NCBI RefSeq assembly: GCF_004283755.1
Contig: NZ_SHMH01000006.1
Location: 326,213-390,212 of the forward strand
DNA length: 64,000 bases
Origin: Pseudoxanthomonas winnipegensis
GTDB taxonomy: Bacteria > Pseudomonadota > Gammaproteobacteria > Xanthomonadales > Xanthomonadaceae
Direction: 5' to 3'
Shown: positions 33,932-44,199 of the stretch, piece by piece
Layout of the letters: each line of letters starts with the position of its first letter
Position numbering within the stretch: position 1 is the first letter of the stretch
The notes under the pieces: model-generated
Database searches by the model: none
Seen by the model: the letters and a program-made list of their open reading frames with translations, nothing else
What the model was told of the DNA's origin: nothing
Made by a program: the position numbers and the translations under genes

Positions 33932-34744
33932 TCAGGCGTCCGCCGCCGGGGAGGGAGCCGGCACCCTAGCAAACTCGCCGTGTGGGTCGTGGATGACCGG
34001 GCGGGTGGCGCGGATGCCGCGATAGACCGACAGCAGCCGGCCATGGCGCAGCACCTGGCCGACCACGTGCGTGGTGATCCTGCACAGGTCGCGCACCAGG
34101 CGGAAATGGCTCTTGCGGAAGGTGCCCGGCTCGGTGCCGGCGTAGCGCGTCTCGATCGGCACCGACACCACGCGCGCACCGGCACGGCGCGCGGCACTGA
34201 TCAGCATCTGCGCCTCGAACACGAAGCCTTCGCCTTCCACCCCGTCCAGCGTGAACACGCTGCGCGGATAGAAGCGCTGGCCGCTCTGCGTGTCGACCAG
34301 GCGGAAGCCGCAGCCCCAGGCGATGCCCCAGTCGCCGAAGTCGTTGCCGATGCGGCGGATGATCGGCTGGCTGGCGCGCTTGCGCAGGCGTGCGCCGTTG
34401 ACCACCCAGCCGGGGTAGGCGTTGGCCGCCTCGAGCATGCGCGGGAAGTCGCTGGCCCGGTGCTGGCCGTCGCCGTCCATGGTCAGCACGCCCTGCGCGC
34501 CCTGGCGCGCGGCTTCGGCGAAGCCGCTGCGCAGCGCCGCGCCCTTGCCCAGGCGCCGCGGATGGCGGATCAGCGTCACCGGCAGGCCGTCCAGGCAGTC
34601 GCTGGTGCCATCGTCGGAGCCGTCGTCGACCACGATCACCCGCGGGCACACCGCCAGCGCGTCCTCGACCACTTCGCGGATGCGCAGCCGCTCGTTGAGC
34701 GCGGGGATCACCACCGCCACATCGTCCATGGTCAGCGCGCTCAT
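33932..34744 (-). CDS. family 2 glycosyltransferase
   Basis: A 270-residue GT-A-fold glycosyltransferase of the DPM1/GT2 kind. The N-terminal VVIPALNERLRI and VVDDGSDDGT and the metal motif TMDGDGQH (DxD-like) are present. Such a gene is common in aryl polyene clusters and may put a sugar on the polyene lipid or on its carrier. Its ATG overlaps the stop of the chain-length factor gene (ATGA). Confidence 0.88.
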   Translation of the reverse strand: MSALTMDDVAVVIPALNERLRIREVVEDALAVCPRVIVVDDGSDDGTSDCLDGLPVTLIRHPRRLGKGAALRSGFAEAARQGAQGVLTMDGDGQHRASDFPRMLEAANAYPGWVVNGARLRKRASQPIIRRIGNDFGDWGIAWGCGFRLVDTQSGQRFYPRSVFTLDGVEGEGFVFEAQMLISAARRAGARVVSVPIETRYAGTEPGTFRKSHFRLVRDLCRITTHVVGQVLRHGRLLSVYRGIRATRPVIHDPHGEFARVPAPSPAADA

Positions 34745-35526
34745 CGGGCGATCTCCACCTGCAGCACCGCGCCGTGGCCGGCGTCGAGGTGGCAGTGCGC
34801 GGCGCCCTGCGCCAGGGCGTCGAACAGCGGCAGCATCGGCGCCATCGCGTTGCCGGCGGCGAGGGTTTCCAGCGGGCCGGCCGGCGCGCGGTCGGCGCCG
34901 CCGGTGCCCAGCGCGGCGCGCAGGGCGAGGCCTTCGCCCTGCGCACTGAGCACCAATGCGGCGCCCAGCAGCCCCTGGCTGTGCGAGATGCGCCCCAGCG
35001 GCCCCACCGACTGGCTGTCGTAGCCCACCAGCAGCACCTCCGGCGTGCCGGTGGCCAGCTGGGTCAGCGCTTCGAGCAGGCCCTGGGCGAAGCTGCCGTG
35101 GAAGGCGCTGATCGCGGTGGCCGGTGCATGCGTGCCGGCGCCGATGGTCCAGTAGCCGGCCGCGGCGTTGTGCACCGAGTTGTGGAAGCGGATCGGCGAG
35201 ATGCCGGTCGGGTCGCTGGCAAGCTGGCGGCACATGTAGTCGGTGATCGCCAGATCGCCGTGGGTCGAGGTGAACACCGAGGGCAGGGCGGACGGGTCGC
35301 GGCCGGCGGCCTGGCACGCGGCCAGCGCCACTTCCAGGGCCACGGCCACCGTCTCCGGGGCGCGGCGGCGTTCGTTGGGCGCGAGCAGCTGCGGGGCCGG
35401 CTTGGCCGGCGCGTCGGGCGGCAGCGCGCCGCCGCGGGCATAGGCCTGGGCGGCGTCCCAGGACGCCAGGCCGCGGCACCAGAAGCCGATGCCGGCCACG
35501 CGGGCATTCAGGACCGGGGCGCTCAT
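34741..35526 (-). CDS. beta-ketoacyl synthase chain-length factor
   Basis: A 261-residue ketosynthase-like protein of the chain-length factor group. It has the thiolase-fold block FTSTHGDLAITDYMC and the RFHNSVHNAAAGYWTI segment, but the place of the catalytic cysteine reads TAISAFHGS, so it should be inactive alone. It would pair with the ketosynthase encoded just upstream to set chain length. The ATG overlaps the ketosynthase stop by 4 bases. Confidence 0.87.
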   Translation of the reverse strand: MSAPVLNARVAGIGFWCRGLASWDAAQAYARGGALPPDAPAKPAPQLLAPNERRRAPETVAVALEVALAACQAAGRDPSALPSVFTSTHGDLAITDYMCRQLASDPTGISPIRFHNSVHNAAAGYWTIGAGTHAPATAISAFHGSFAQGLLEALTQLATGTPEVLLVGYDSQSVGPLGRISHSQGLLGAALVLSAQGEGLALRAALGTGGADRAPAGPLETLAAGNAMAPMLPLFDALAQGAAHCHLDAGHGAVLQVEIAR

Positions 35527-36716
35527 GCGCGGCCAAAGACCAGCGCGCAGTTGTTGCCGCCGAAGCCGAAGGAGTTGTTCATGGCGTACTGCACCGGGCG
35601 CCGCTCGGGCGCGAAACGGATCTGGGGACCGCACGCCGGATCGGGCGTGTGGGCGTTAAGGGTGCCGGGGAGATAGCCGGTGTCCAGCGCGATCAGCGCG
35701 AACACCGACTCGACGATGCCCGCCGCGCCCAGCGTGTGCCCGGTCCAGGCCTTGGTCGAGGCCGCGTGCAGCCCATCGGGGAACAGCTTGGCCACCGCGA
35801 TCGCCTCGACCGTGTCGTTGGCCGGCGTGGAGGTGCCATGCAGGTTCAGATAGTCCAGCTGCCCGGGCTCGATGCCGGCGCGGGCCAGCGCGTCGGCCAT
35901 CGCCAGCTGCGCGCCCAGGCCTTCCGGATGCGGGGCGGACATGTGGTGGGCATCGCTGGATTCGCCGTAGCCGCGCAGCTGCAGGCCGGCCTGCGCCTGG
36001 TCCGCGCGTTCGATCAGGGCGAAGCCGCCGGCCTCGCCCAGCGACAGCCCGTCGCGGTGGGCATCGAAAGGCATGCACGGATTCTTCGACACCAGCTGCA
36101 GGGCGTTGAAGCCGTACAGCACGCTGCCGCACAGCGTGTCCACGCCGCCCACCAGCGCCGCATCGGCCAGCCCGGCCTGGATCAGCCGCGCGGCCTGGGC
36201 GAAGACCTTGGCGCTGGACGAACACGCCGTGGCCACGGTCACGCAGGGCCCGGCCAGGCCGGTGGCGTGCTGGACGAAGTCGCCCAGCGAGTGCGGCGTG
36301 TGCACGATCGGGCGCGCCAGGCCGTCGGGGAAGCGCTCGCCTTCGGCATCCTGCTCCAGGCGCGTATAGGCCTCCTCGCTGGCGCCGATGCTGGAGGTCG
36401 AGGTGCCGATCACCACCGCCACGCGCGCCGCGCCATAGCGGCCTGCTGCGGCCTGCACCGCGTCGAGCACGCCGTCCTGGCCCAGGGCCAGCCAGGCCAG
36501 GCGGTTGTTGCGGCAGTCCCACTGCGCCAGCTCAGGCGGCAGCACGACGTCCTCGACGCCGTCGACGCGGCCGATCCAGCAGTCCAGGCGCGGCGTCGGA
36601 CCGAAGTCGTTGCGCCGCAGGCCGCTGCGGCGCGCTTCCAGGCCTTGCGCCTGCGCCTGGCGGCCATGGCCCAGGGCGGTGGTGGCGGTATAGGCCGTGA
36701 TCGCCAGGGGCCTCAT
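35523..36716 (-). CDS. beta-ketoacyl-ACP synthase (KAS II type)
   Basis: A 397-residue condensing enzyme with catalytic Cys165 (TACSSSAKVF), His293 (NLHGTSTPAND) and His327 (WTGHTLGAAG). It condenses malonyl-ACP with the aryl-primed chain in polyene synthesis. It is the only complete ketosynthase seen in the cluster, and heads the minus-strand operon KS, chain-length factor, glycosyltransferase, flavoprotein. The ATG of MRPLAITAYT is preferred to one at 36734 because related enzymes start there. Confidence 0.92.
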   Translation of the reverse strand: MRPLAITAYTATTALGHGRQAQAQGLEARRSGLRRNDFGPTPRLDCWIGRVDGVEDVVLPPELAQWDCRNNRLAWLALGQDGVLDAVQAAAGRYGAARVAVVIGTSTSSIGASEEAYTRLEQDAEGERFPDGLARPIVHTPHSLGDFVQHATGLAGPCVTVATACSSSAKVFAQAARLIQAGLADAALVGGVDTLCGSVLYGFNALQLVSKNPCMPFDAHRDGLSLGEAGGFALIERADQAQAGLQLRGYGESSDAHHMSAPHPEGLGAQLAMADALARAGIEPGQLDYLNLHGTSTPANDTVEAIAVAKLFPDGLHAASTKAWTGHTLGAAGIVESVFALIALDTGYLPGTLNAHTPDPACGPQIRFAPERRPVQYAMNNSFGFGGNNCALVFGRA

Positions 36717-36894
36717 GCGGGACGGGGACGGCATCCAGAGCTTTGTGTCAGTCGATGGCGTTCGAGTATAGCCAGCGGCCTCGGCGTGACCGTGTGCACG
36801 CGCAGGTGGCGTTTCAGGTTCGGGTTTCGCCACTGCGGGCTTTGCCGCACAATCGTTACGACTTTCCTGATCAATCGGATTCGCGCGCAACCGG

Positions 36895-37155
36895 ATGCAT
36901 GCGTTCGTCTACAAGAGCCTGCGCAAGGCCGACACGTACCTGTACCTGGCAGCGCGCGACGACTTCGCCCGTCTGCCCGCGCCGGTGCGCGCCCAGCTGG
37001 GCGAGCTGGCCTTCGTGCTGGAAGTGACCCTGACCCCCGAGCGCAAGCTGGCGCGCGAGGACATCGCGGTGGTGCGGCAGAACCTGGCCAGCCAGGGCTT
37101 CCACCTGCAGTTCCCGCCGTTGGCGGCGATCCAGGATCCGATGCCCGATGCCTGA
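36895..37155 (+). CDS. ycgL: YcgL domain protein
   Basis: An 86-residue YcgL/DUF709 protein: the start [19 protein letters not shown], the block [22 protein letters not shown] and the C-terminal QGFHLQFPP are typical. In enterobacteria it sits near minC; the function is not established, though a link to RNA metabolism has been suggested for the family. It overlaps the ankyrin gene by 8 bases. The 178-base gap to the ketosynthase gene upstream is the shared promoter region, with no clear box. Confidence 0.9.
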   Translation: MHAFVYKSLRKADTYLYLAARDDFARLPAPVRAQLGELAFVLEVTLTPERKLAREDIAVVRQNLASQGFHLQFPPLAAIQDPMPDA

Positions 37156-40100
37156 TCCTGTCCGTCCGCCGATCCGTGCGGCGCTGGTGGCGCTGCTCGC
37201 CGGCCTTGCCCTGGCCGCACTGACCTTCTTCGGCGGACCGATTGCCGCGGTGGGCGCGCTGCTGGCCCAGCCGGCGCTGGCCCTGGCGGTGTCCTGGCAG
37301 GCGCGCACCCGCGCGCCGGCGCGGCGCGATTTCCTCAGGCGCGATCTGCTGCCGCTGCTGGTGGTGTGGGGCGCGGGTTTCGCCCTCGCCGCCGCGCTGC
37401 TGGCCTGGCCGCTGCAGGCGCTGCGCAGCGGCGGCTCGCTGGGCGCCGCGCTGGGCCTGAGTGCGGTGGTCGGCGTCTGCCTGATCGGCGTGTGGCGGGC
37501 CTGGCCGCTGTGGCTGGCGGTCGAACGCGAGGGCGGCGCGCTGTCGCGCCAGTGGCGGGCGATGGCCGACCGCGACGTCGGCGACTGGCGCGGGCTGGGC
37601 GTGGCCGCGGCCGTGGCGCTGGCCATCGGCGGCGGGCTGAGCCTGGCCTGGCCGGCGCTGTGGCCCAGCACCCTGCGCGCGGCCGGCGCGATCGTCTACG
37701 CGCTGGCCCTGCCGCTGCTGCACGCCGGCCTGCAGCGCGCCACCCGCGCCGGCGGCCTGCCGGTGCTGGACATGCCGGCCAAGCCGGCCGCCCGGCCGGC
37801 GCAGAAGACGCCGCCGTCCTTCGCCCCGGCGCCTGCGCCTGCCGCGCGCCCCACGGCCGCCCCGGCACCGGCCGCCGCGCCGCGCGCCACGCCGGCACCC
37901 GCCGCGGCGGGTCCGGCCCAGGAGGCGGCGCTGTACGAGGCCGCGCGCAGCGGCCGTGTCGAGCGCGCGCTGGAGCTGATCGAGGCCGGCGCCAACCCGC
38001 GCGCCCTGCCGCCGCCGGACGCGCGCGACCAGCGCAGCCTGGCCGTGCTGGCCGCGGTGCTGCCCGACCTGCGCCTGCTGCGCACCCTGATCGCCAAGGG
38101 CATCGACCTCAACCAGGCCCATGCCGGCATGACCCCGCTGCTGGCGGCGACCCGCGACAGCTGGCACGGCCGCCCCGACGCGGTCACCACGCTGCTGACC
38201 AACGGCGCCGACCCGCGCCAGGCCGACCGCGAAGGCAACACCGCCCTGCACCACGCCGCGCGCAGTTCCGACCCCGGCGTGGCCGCGCTGCTGCGCGACG
38301 CCGCCGCCGAGCTGGACGCCCTGAACCACGACGGCATCACCCCGCTGGGCATCGCCTGCGTCGCCGGTAACTGGCGCCTGGCCAAGTTCCTGCTCGAACG
38401 CGGCGCCCGCCCCGAACCCGCCGGCGGGCAGCCGGTGCTGCTGGCCGCCGCCGCCACCGAGGAAGACGACGCGGCCGGCGTGCAGCTGCTGCTCAAGCAC
38501 AAGGCCAAGGTCGACGCGCGCGGCGCGCACGGCCGCAGCGCCCTGCACGAGGCCGCCCTGGCCGGCCATGCCGAGATCCTGGCCGCGCTGCTCGCGGCCG
38601 GCGCCAGCGTCGATGCGCGCGACGAGGCCGGCGCCACGCCGTGGCTGGAGGCCGCGCGCAGCGGCCGGGTCGCCGCGCTGGACACCCTGGCCGGCGCCGG
38701 CGCCGACCTGGCGGCGGTCGATGCCCGCGGCCGCAACGCGCTGCTGCTGGCCAGCACCGCCGAGCAGGTCGTGCCCGCGGTGGTCAAGCGCCTGCTGGAG
38801 CTGGGCGTGGACCCCGAACGGCGCGACCTGGCCGGCCACCGCGCCGCCGACCTGGCCGCCGCGGCCGGGCGCTGGGCCCTGGTCTCCCAGCTCGATCCCG
38901 ACTACCCGTTGCCGACCGCCGTCTCGGCGGCCGACACCCACGCCCCGCCGCCGGACCAGGCGCCGCTGGGCCTGCTGCGCGAGGCGCTGGAGCGTGGCGA
39001 ACGGCGCGGCCTGGACGCGCTGGTGCGGCTGTGCTCGCCGCAGGAACTGGGCAGCCTGCTGCATGCCCCGGCCCTGCAGGCGCAGGCCGACGCGGTGGCC
39101 TGGCTGCTGCGCCACGGCGCCTCGGGCGAACAGCCCGACGTGCGCGGCGACCTGCCGCTGCTGGCGGCGATGGCGCGCGGGCCGGCGGCGCTGCCGGTGA
39201 TCCGGGTCCTGCTCGACGCCGGCCTCTCGCCCGCCGGCAGCGCCGGGCTGGCGCGCTTCCTGGCCGCCTGCCTGGCCTCCGATGCGCGCACCCGGCCGGA
39301 GGTGGCCGCACTGGCGCTGGAGCTGCTGGCCCGCGGCGCCGATCCCTTCGCCCCCGCGCCCGGCGGCGACCGCGCGCTGCCCCTGGCCGTGCGGCTGGAC
39401 TGGCCGGCGCTGGTCGAGGCCTTGCTCGCCCTCGGCGTGGACCGCGAGGCCCGCGACGCGCGCGGCATGTCGGCCCTGCACCTGGCGACCGCGCTGGGCA
39501 ATGTGGCGATGGTCCGGCGCCTGATCGCGGCCGGCGCCTCGCCCGACGCGCGCGCCGCCGACGGCCAGACCCCGCTGGGCGTGGCCCTGTCGGCCGGCCG
39601 CCGCGACCTGGCCGACTGGCTGGACTGGCGCGTGTGGCCGCTGCCACGCCGCGCGCTGCAGCCGGCCGACCTGCCGGCCGCGGCCAAGGCCGGCGACGCC
39701 GACGCGGTGCGCCGCCTGCTGGACCTGGGCTTCGACGTGGACGCGCAGGATGCGCAGGGCTGCAGCGCGCTGCTGCGCGCGGCCGGCGGCGGCCACGGCG
39801 CGGTGGTCGACCTGCTGCTGGCGCGCGGCGCCGATCCGCAGCGCCCCGCGCGCACCGGCGCCACGCCGCTGTCGGCGGCGGTGAGCATGCGCCAGACCGC
39901 GATCGTCGGCGCCCTGCTCGATACCGGCGCCAGCATCGAATATCGCCTGCCCGGCGAGGTCAGCGTGCTGATGCTGGCCGCCGCGCTGGGCCTGCCCGAC
40001 GTCGCCGCGCGCCTGCTCACCGCCGGGGCCGACGTGCACGCGGTCGATGCGCAGGGCCTGACCGCGCTCCACTGCGCGGGGCTGTTCGGCTTCATCGCCC

Positions 40101-40531
40101 GCGACCGGCCGCGCCTGCTGGCGCTGCTGGACACCTTGCTGCTGGCCGGCGCGCAGCCCGACGGGCCCGACGGCGGCACGGTCACCCCGCTGCTGCTGTT
40201 GCTGGGCGCGCGCGCCGAGCCGGGCACCGCCTGCGACGAGGACGTGATCCTGGCCGGCCTGGAGCGCCTGCTCGACGAGAACGTCGCGCTCGACGTACGC
40301 GATCCGCGCGGCTTCGGCCCGCTGCACCTGGCCGCGCTGCACGGCCTGCTGCGCGTGGTCCAGCGCCTGCTGCGCGCCGGGGCCGATCCGGCCCAGCGCG
40401 ATGCGCTGAACCGCATCCCGCGCGATATCGCGATCATGCGCGGCTTCGTCGATGTGGCCGGCGAACTGGCGCCGACCGTGGTGCCTGGCGCCGGCGCGCC
40501 GATCGCGCGCTTCCTGCGCGACCCGCGCTGA
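37148..40531 (+). CDS. very large membrane-anchored ankyrin-repeat protein
   Basis: An 1127-residue protein. About four hydrophobic helices lie in the first 200 residues (10-45, 70-90, 95-115, 150-195), followed by a Pro/Ala-rich linker (215-260). The rest, to about residue 1110, is a long array of 33-residue ankyrin repeats of the GxTPLLLAAxxGxxxxVxLLLxxGAxxxxxD type, with degenerate ones near 600-650. An outward-facing or cytoplasmic scaffold is possible. It is coupled to ycgL by an 8-base overlap. No enzymatic domain is seen. Confidence 0.9.
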   Translation: MPDPVRPPIRAALVALLAGLALAALTFFGGPIAAVGALLAQPALALAVSWQARTRAPARRDFLRRDLLPLLVVWGAGFALAAALLAWPLQALRSGGSLGAALGLSAVVGVCLIGVWRAWPLWLAVEREGGALSRQWRAMADRDVGDWRGLGVAAAVALAIGGGLSLAWPALWPSTLRAAGAIVYALALPLLHAGLQRATRAGGLPVLDMPAKPAARPAQKTPPSFAPAPAPAARPTAAPAPAAAPRATPAPAAAGPAQEAALYEAARSGRVERALELIEAGANPRALPPPDARDQRSLAVLAAVLPDLRLLRTLIAKGIDLNQAHAGMTPLLAATRDSWHGRPDAVTTLLTNGADPRQADREGNTALHHAARSSDPGVAALLRDAAAELDALNHDGITPLGIACVAGNWRLAKFLLERGARPEPAGGQPVLLAAAATEEDDAAGVQLLLKHKAKVDARGAHGRSALHEAALAGHAEILAALLAAGASVDARDEAGATPWLEAARSGRVAALDTLAGAGADLAAVDARGRNALLLASTAEQVVPAVVKRLLELGVDPERRDLAGHRAADLAAAAGRWALVSQLDPDYPLPTAVSAADTHAPPPDQAPLGLLREALERGERRGLDALVRLCSPQELGSLLHAPALQAQADAVAWLLRHGASGEQPDVRGDLPLLAAMARGPAALPVIRVLLDAGLSPAGSAGLARFLAACLASDARTRPEVAALALELLARGADPFAPAPGGDRALPLAVRLDWPALVEALLALGVDREARDARGMSALHLATALGNVAMVRRLIAAGASPDARAADGQTPLGVALSAGRRDLADWLDWRVWPLPRRALQPADLPAAAKAGDADAVRRLLDLGFDVDAQDAQGCSALLRAAGGGHGAVVDLLLARGADPQRPARTGATPLSAAVSMRQTAIVGALLDTGASIEYRLPGEVSVLMLAAALGLPDVAARLLTAGADVHAVDAQGLTALHCAGLFGFIARDRPRLLALLDTLLLAGAQPDGPDGGTVTPLLLLLGARAEPGTACDEDVILAGLERLLDENVALDVRDPRGFGPLHLAALHGLLRVVQRLLRAGADPAQRDALNRIPRDIAIMRGFVDVAGELAPTVVPGAGAPIARFLRDPR

Positions 40532-40570
40532 AGGCGGCGCACCGCTTCGTCCTGCTCTGGATCCTCGCCG

Positions 40571-40927
40571 ATGTCAGACGCGCCCGCCGCCGATGCCGCC
40601 CCCATCACCTGGGCCGATTTCGAGAAGGTGCTGCTGGTGGCCGGCACCATCCTGAAAGTCGAGCCCTTTCCCGAGGCGCGCCGGCCGGCCTACAAGGTCT
40701 GGGCCGACTTCGGCCCCTACGGTCAGCGCAAGACCAGCGCGCAGATCGTCAGCCTGTATGCGCCCGAGGACCTGGTCGGCAGACAGATCGTGGCGGTGCT
40801 GAACTTTCCCGAGAAACAGATCGGCCCGTTCCGGTCGCAGTTCCTGCTGACCGGCGCCTACACCGAGGAGGGCGTGGTGATCACCACGCTGGAGCGCCCG
40901 GTGCCCAACGGCGCGCGCCTAGGCTGA
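40571..40927 (+). CDS. csaA: tRNA-binding domain protein (CsaA-like)
   Basis: A 118-residue OB-fold tRNA-binding protein of the CsaA family, which in Bacillus is an export-related chaperone. Typical blocks are [64 protein letters not shown] and a C-terminal [11 protein letters not shown]. It begins 39 bases after the ankyrin gene, and converges on the Kef-type antiporter gene. Confidence 0.93.
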   Translation: MSDAPAADAAPITWADFEKVLLVAGTILKVEPFPEARRPAYKVWADFGPYGQRKTSAQIVSLYAPEDLVGRQIVAVLNFPEKQIGPFRSQFLLTGAYTEEGVVITTLERPVPNGARLG

Positions 40928-40941
40928 GCGCCGGCGCGGCC

Positions 40942-42765
40942 TCAGTCGCTGGCCGCCGGTTTTTCCGTCGTCGTAGCTGTCTGGGCGTCCGCTGTCGCTG
41001 GCGGCGCCGTGTCGGCGGCGACCAGCTTTTCCAGGTCGCGGCGCGCGTCGCGCGCGGTCTGGATCAGCGCCGCGTCGTCGTCGTAGACCAGATACTGCTC
41101 GCGCAGCAGCTTCTCGTCGTGCGCGCGGAAGCGCTGCGCCTGCCGCGCGGCTTCCTCCTCGTCCACGCCCAGTGCGGTCAGCACGCGCTCGCCCATCTCC
41201 AGGCTGGAGCCGAAGGTCTCGCGGAAGGGCTCGGCGCTCAGGTCCATCAGCCGCCAGGCGTGCTGGCGGTTGCGCGCCCGGCTGAGCACCGTGGCGGCCG
41301 GATACATGCGCCGGATCAGGCGTGTGCAGCGGATGTTGGTGTCCGGATCGTCCATGGCCACCACGAACACCTTGCAGTGCTGCGCGCCGGCCGCGCGCAG
41401 CAGGTCGGGCCGGGTGGGATCGCCGTAGAACAGCCGTGCATTGCCGAAGCGGCGCAGGGTGTCCACCTGCTCGGCGCTGTGTTCGAGCGCGACGAAGGAC
41501 ACGCGCTGGGCGGTGAGCAGGCGCGCGACGATCTGGCCGAAGCGGCCCATGCCGGCGATCAGCACGCGCGGCTGCAGGTCCTCGACCTCCTCGAAGGCGC
41601 GCTTGGGCGCGGCCGGCGCGTGGTCCAGCCAGCGGCTGGCCGCGATCAGCAGCAGCGGTGTGGCGGCCATCGACAGGCCGACCATCGCCACCAGCCGGTC
41701 GCGCTGCTGCCCGCTCAGCAGGTCCGCCTGCGCGGCCTGGTTGAACACCACGAAGGCGAACTCGCCGCCCAGCCACAGCACCGCGCCCAGCTTCAGCGCC
41801 GCGCGCCAGCTCAGGCGCACCTGCCAGCGGCCCAGCGCCAGCAGCACCCCGGCCTTGACCAGCAGCAGGGTCAGCACGCCGGCGGCGATGATCTGCGGCT
41901 CTGCGCGGACGCGGTCGATGTCGATGGACATGCCCACGGCGATGAAGAACAGGCCCAGCAGCAGGCTCTTGAACGGCTCGATCTGCGATTCCAGCTCGTG
42001 GCGGAACTCGGAGTCGGACAGCAGCACGCCGGCCAGGAACGCGCCCAGGCCGGCGCTCAGCCCGGCCAGCTGCATCAGCCAGGCGGTGCCCAGCACCACC
42101 AGCAGCGCGCTGGCGGTGAACACCTCGGGCATCCGGGTGCGCGCCACGATGCGGAACAGATGCCGCAGCGCCAGCCGGCCGAACAGCGCCACCAGCACGA
42201 TCGCGCCGATCGCCTCCAGGCCGGTGGCCCAGCTCAGGGTCTGGTTCTTGGCCCCGCCCAGCAGCGGGATCGCCACCAGCAGCGGGATCGCGGCCAGGTC
42301 CTGGAACAGCAGCACCGCAAAGCCGGTGCGGCCGTAGTCGGTGGCCAGGGCCTTGCGTTCGGCCAGCAGCTGCAAGCTGACTGCGGTGGAGGATAGCGCC
42401 AGGCCCATGCCGATCACCAGCGCCTTCTTCCAGCTCAGGCCCAGGCACAGACACAGCGCGCCGAGCACCAGCGTGGTCAGCAGCACCTGCAGCCCGCCGG
42501 TGCCGAACACCGGCTTGCGCATCACCTTCAGCCGCGAGGGCGAGAGCTCCAGGCCGATCACGAACAGCAGCATGACCACGCCGACTTCCGAGGCGTTGAG
42601 GATGCGCTCGGCATCGCGCACGAAGCCGAAGCCATGCGGGCCCAGCAGCGCGCCTGCGACCAGATAGGCCAGTACCGCGCCCAGCCCGAGGCGCTTGAAC
42701 ACCGGCACGGCCACCACGCCGGCCAGCAGGAACACCAGCGCAAGTTGCAGACCGCCGTCGTTCAT
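40942..42765 (-). CDS. CPA2-type cation:proton antiporter (Kef/YbaL-like)
   Basis: A 607-residue inner-membrane antiporter with twelve or thirteen helices in the first 390 residues, including the family block GFAVLLFQDLAAIPLL and FFIAVGMSIDI. A TrkA-N (KTN) domain follows (VLIAGMGRFGQIVARLL), which binds nucleotides such as NAD(H) to gate transport. The Ala/Thr-rich tail is short. The ATG of MNDGGLQ is preceded by GGGAG 6 bases upstream; the frame is open further but without family similarity. K+/H+ exchange is likely, the glutathione gating of KefB/C is not evident. Confidence 0.9.
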   Translation of the reverse strand: MNDGGLQLALVFLLAGVVAVPVFKRLGLGAVLAYLVAGALLGPHGFGFVRDAERILNASEVGVVMLLFVIGLELSPSRLKVMRKPVFGTGGLQVLLTTLVLGALCLCLGLSWKKALVIGMGLALSSTAVSLQLLAERKALATDYGRTGFAVLLFQDLAAIPLLVAIPLLGGAKNQTLSWATGLEAIGAIVLVALFGRLALRHLFRIVARTRMPEVFTASALLVVLGTAWLMQLAGLSAGLGAFLAGVLLSDSEFRHELESQIEPFKSLLLGLFFIAVGMSIDIDRVRAEPQIIAAGVLTLLLVKAGVLLALGRWQVRLSWRAALKLGAVLWLGGEFAFVVFNQAAQADLLSGQQRDRLVAMVGLSMAATPLLLIAASRWLDHAPAAPKRAFEEVEDLQPRVLIAGMGRFGQIVARLLTAQRVSFVALEHSAEQVDTLRRFGNARLFYGDPTRPDLLRAAGAQHCKVFVVAMDDPDTNIRCTRLIRRMYPAATVLSRARNRQHAWRLMDLSAEPFRETFGSSLEMGERVLTALGVDEEEAARQAQRFRAHDEKLLREQYLVYDDDAALIQTARDARRDLEKLVAADTAPPATADAQTATTTEKPAASD

Positions 42766-42924
42766 CGAAACTCCCTTTGCGCCCCTTCCATTATGCGCCG
42801 CCGCGCGCGTCGGACCGGCCGCGCGCGTGGGCTGCACTGTCATGGCGCCGGCGGGCCGGATGGCACTTGCCGCCGCTGCGCCGGGGCGGCAAGCTCGGCA
42901 CCTCATCGTGGACAGGGATCGACC

Positions 42925-43797
42925 ATGCGCATCGCCGTCAGACTCGCGGCCTTCTTGTGCAGTGCGCTGCTTGCGACCGTGGGGAATGCCGCGTTCGCGC
43001 AGACCCGTGGCGAAGTCAGGCAGACGCTGGAATCCAGCCTCGTCGTGACCGGCGACATCCGCATCGCCAGCGACGGCAAGGTCAAGGCGTTCCAGATTGA
43101 TCGGCCGGACAAGCTGTCGGGCGACGTGACGCAGCTGATCGACCGTGCGGTGCCGAGCTGGGAGTTCGAGCCGATCCTGGTCGCGGGCAAGCCGGCGGAG
43201 GTGCGCTCGCGCATGCGCATCCGCCTGGTCGCGTACAAGCGTGAGGACGGCAACTACGTGCTGAGCATCCGCAGCGCCTCCTTCACCGGCGACCAGGACG
43301 AGGAGGTCGATGCGACCTGGCTCAAGCAGCAGAAGATGCCGCCGCCGGCCTATCCGGCGGTGGCCGCGGCGTCCAACGTGTCGGGCACGGTCTTTCTGCT
43401 GATCAAGGTCGGCGCGGACGGCAAGGTACAGCAGGCGTTCGCCGAGCAGACCAATCTGCGCGTGCTGGCCAACGGGCGCGAGATGGCGCGCTGGCGCAAG
43501 GTGCTGGAGCAGTCGGCCATCGCCGCCACGCGGGCCTGGCAGTTCACGCCGTCCGCCAACGATCCCAAGCATCCCGAGGGCGGCTGGACCTCGCGCGTGC
43601 CGATCGACTATTCGCTCGCGCGCCAGCGTCCCGGCTACGGCACCTGGGAGCCCTACATCCCCGGTCCGCACATGCCGGCGCCGTGGCTGCGCCCCGAGCT
43701 GGCCCGTGCCCAGGACGTCGATGCCGCCCAGTCCGGCACGCTCGCCCCCGTCGGCGAAGGCGCGATCCGCCTGCGCACCGATCTCGGCCAGGGCTAG
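42925..43797 (+). CDS. exported TonB C-terminal-like protein
   Basis: A 290-residue protein with a signal peptide (MRIAVRLAAFLCSALLATVGNAAFA). The region 140-230 (PAYPAVAAASNVSGTVFLLIKVGADGKVQQAFAEQT ... RAWQFTPS) is a TonB C-terminal-type domain. The N-terminal helix is cleaved rather than anchored, and no proline-rich spacer is present, so a classical ExbB/D-driven energy transducer is unlikely. Its partner is unknown. Confidence 0.75.
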   Translation: MRIAVRLAAFLCSALLATVGNAAFAQTRGEVRQTLESSLVVTGDIRIASDGKVKAFQIDRPDKLSGDVTQLIDRAVPSWEFEPILVAGKPAEVRSRMRIRLVAYKREDGNYVLSIRSASFTGDQDEEVDATWLKQQKMPPPAYPAVAAASNVSGTVFLLIKVGADGKVQQAFAEQTNLRVLANGREMARWRKVLEQSAIAATRAWQFTPSANDPKHPEGGWTSRVPIDYSLARQRPGYGTWEPYIPGPHMPAPWLRPELARAQDVDAAQSGTLAPVGEGAIRLRTDLGQG

Positions 43798-43823
43798 CGC
43801 GGGCGCGTCACTGCGTCGTGTGG

Positions 43824-43882
43824 GCACCGCTCTGGCGGGCGGTGTCCGCTTTCCTCCGGTCGGGTCATCTGCCCTGACTTAC
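43824..43882. repeat. 135-bp palindromic element, partial copy C
   Basis: Only the left arm GGCGGGCGGTGTCCGC and the GTCATCTGCCCTGAC stretch are present. The gap 43798-44520 holds no gene; it contains this fragment, a small palindrome, copy B, the inverted 165-bp repeat and the rho terminator. Confidence 0.65.
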
Positions 43883-43893
43883 ACGCCATCGTC

Positions 43894-43913
43894 GTTCCCG
43901 CGAACGCGGGAAC
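43894..43913. repeat. small palindrome
   Basis: GTTCCCGCG aa CGCGGGAAC, a REP-like unit followed by CCATGGAC, common in xanthomonad intergenic DNA. Confidence 0.6.
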
Positions 43914-43982
43914 CCATGGACTTTCGCTCGGAGCATGAAGAGCAGGTTTTCTCGCAATCCTGAGTCACTTTGCATTCGGGCG

Positions 43983-44117
43983 GTGCGCCTTCGGAAGGGC
44001 AGCGGTCCGGCGGGCGGTGTCCGCTTATCCCTCGATCAGGGCATCCTGCCCTGACTCGGGCGCTCAGCGTCCTGCCTCGCTAGTCGCGGACACCGCCCGC
44101 CAGCCCGCTGCCTCGCA
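43983..44117. repeat. 135-bp palindromic element, copy B
   Basis: Arms of 27 bp (43998-44024 and 44086-44112, GGCAGCGG...GTCCGC and inverse) enclose a hairpin CAGGGCATCCTGCCCTG. Same orientation as copy A at 21722. Confidence 0.8.
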
Positions 44118-44199
44118 CGTCATGTCACGAGGCTTCGGTCTGCAGGGGCGTCGAACCTGTCCGCGCGCACAACGCGACCAGTAACGGGAAGTCATCGAC

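Noticed and set aside
42925..43797. Classical TonB energy transducer
   Set aside because: It has a cleavable signal peptide and no proline-rich spacer or membrane anchor.
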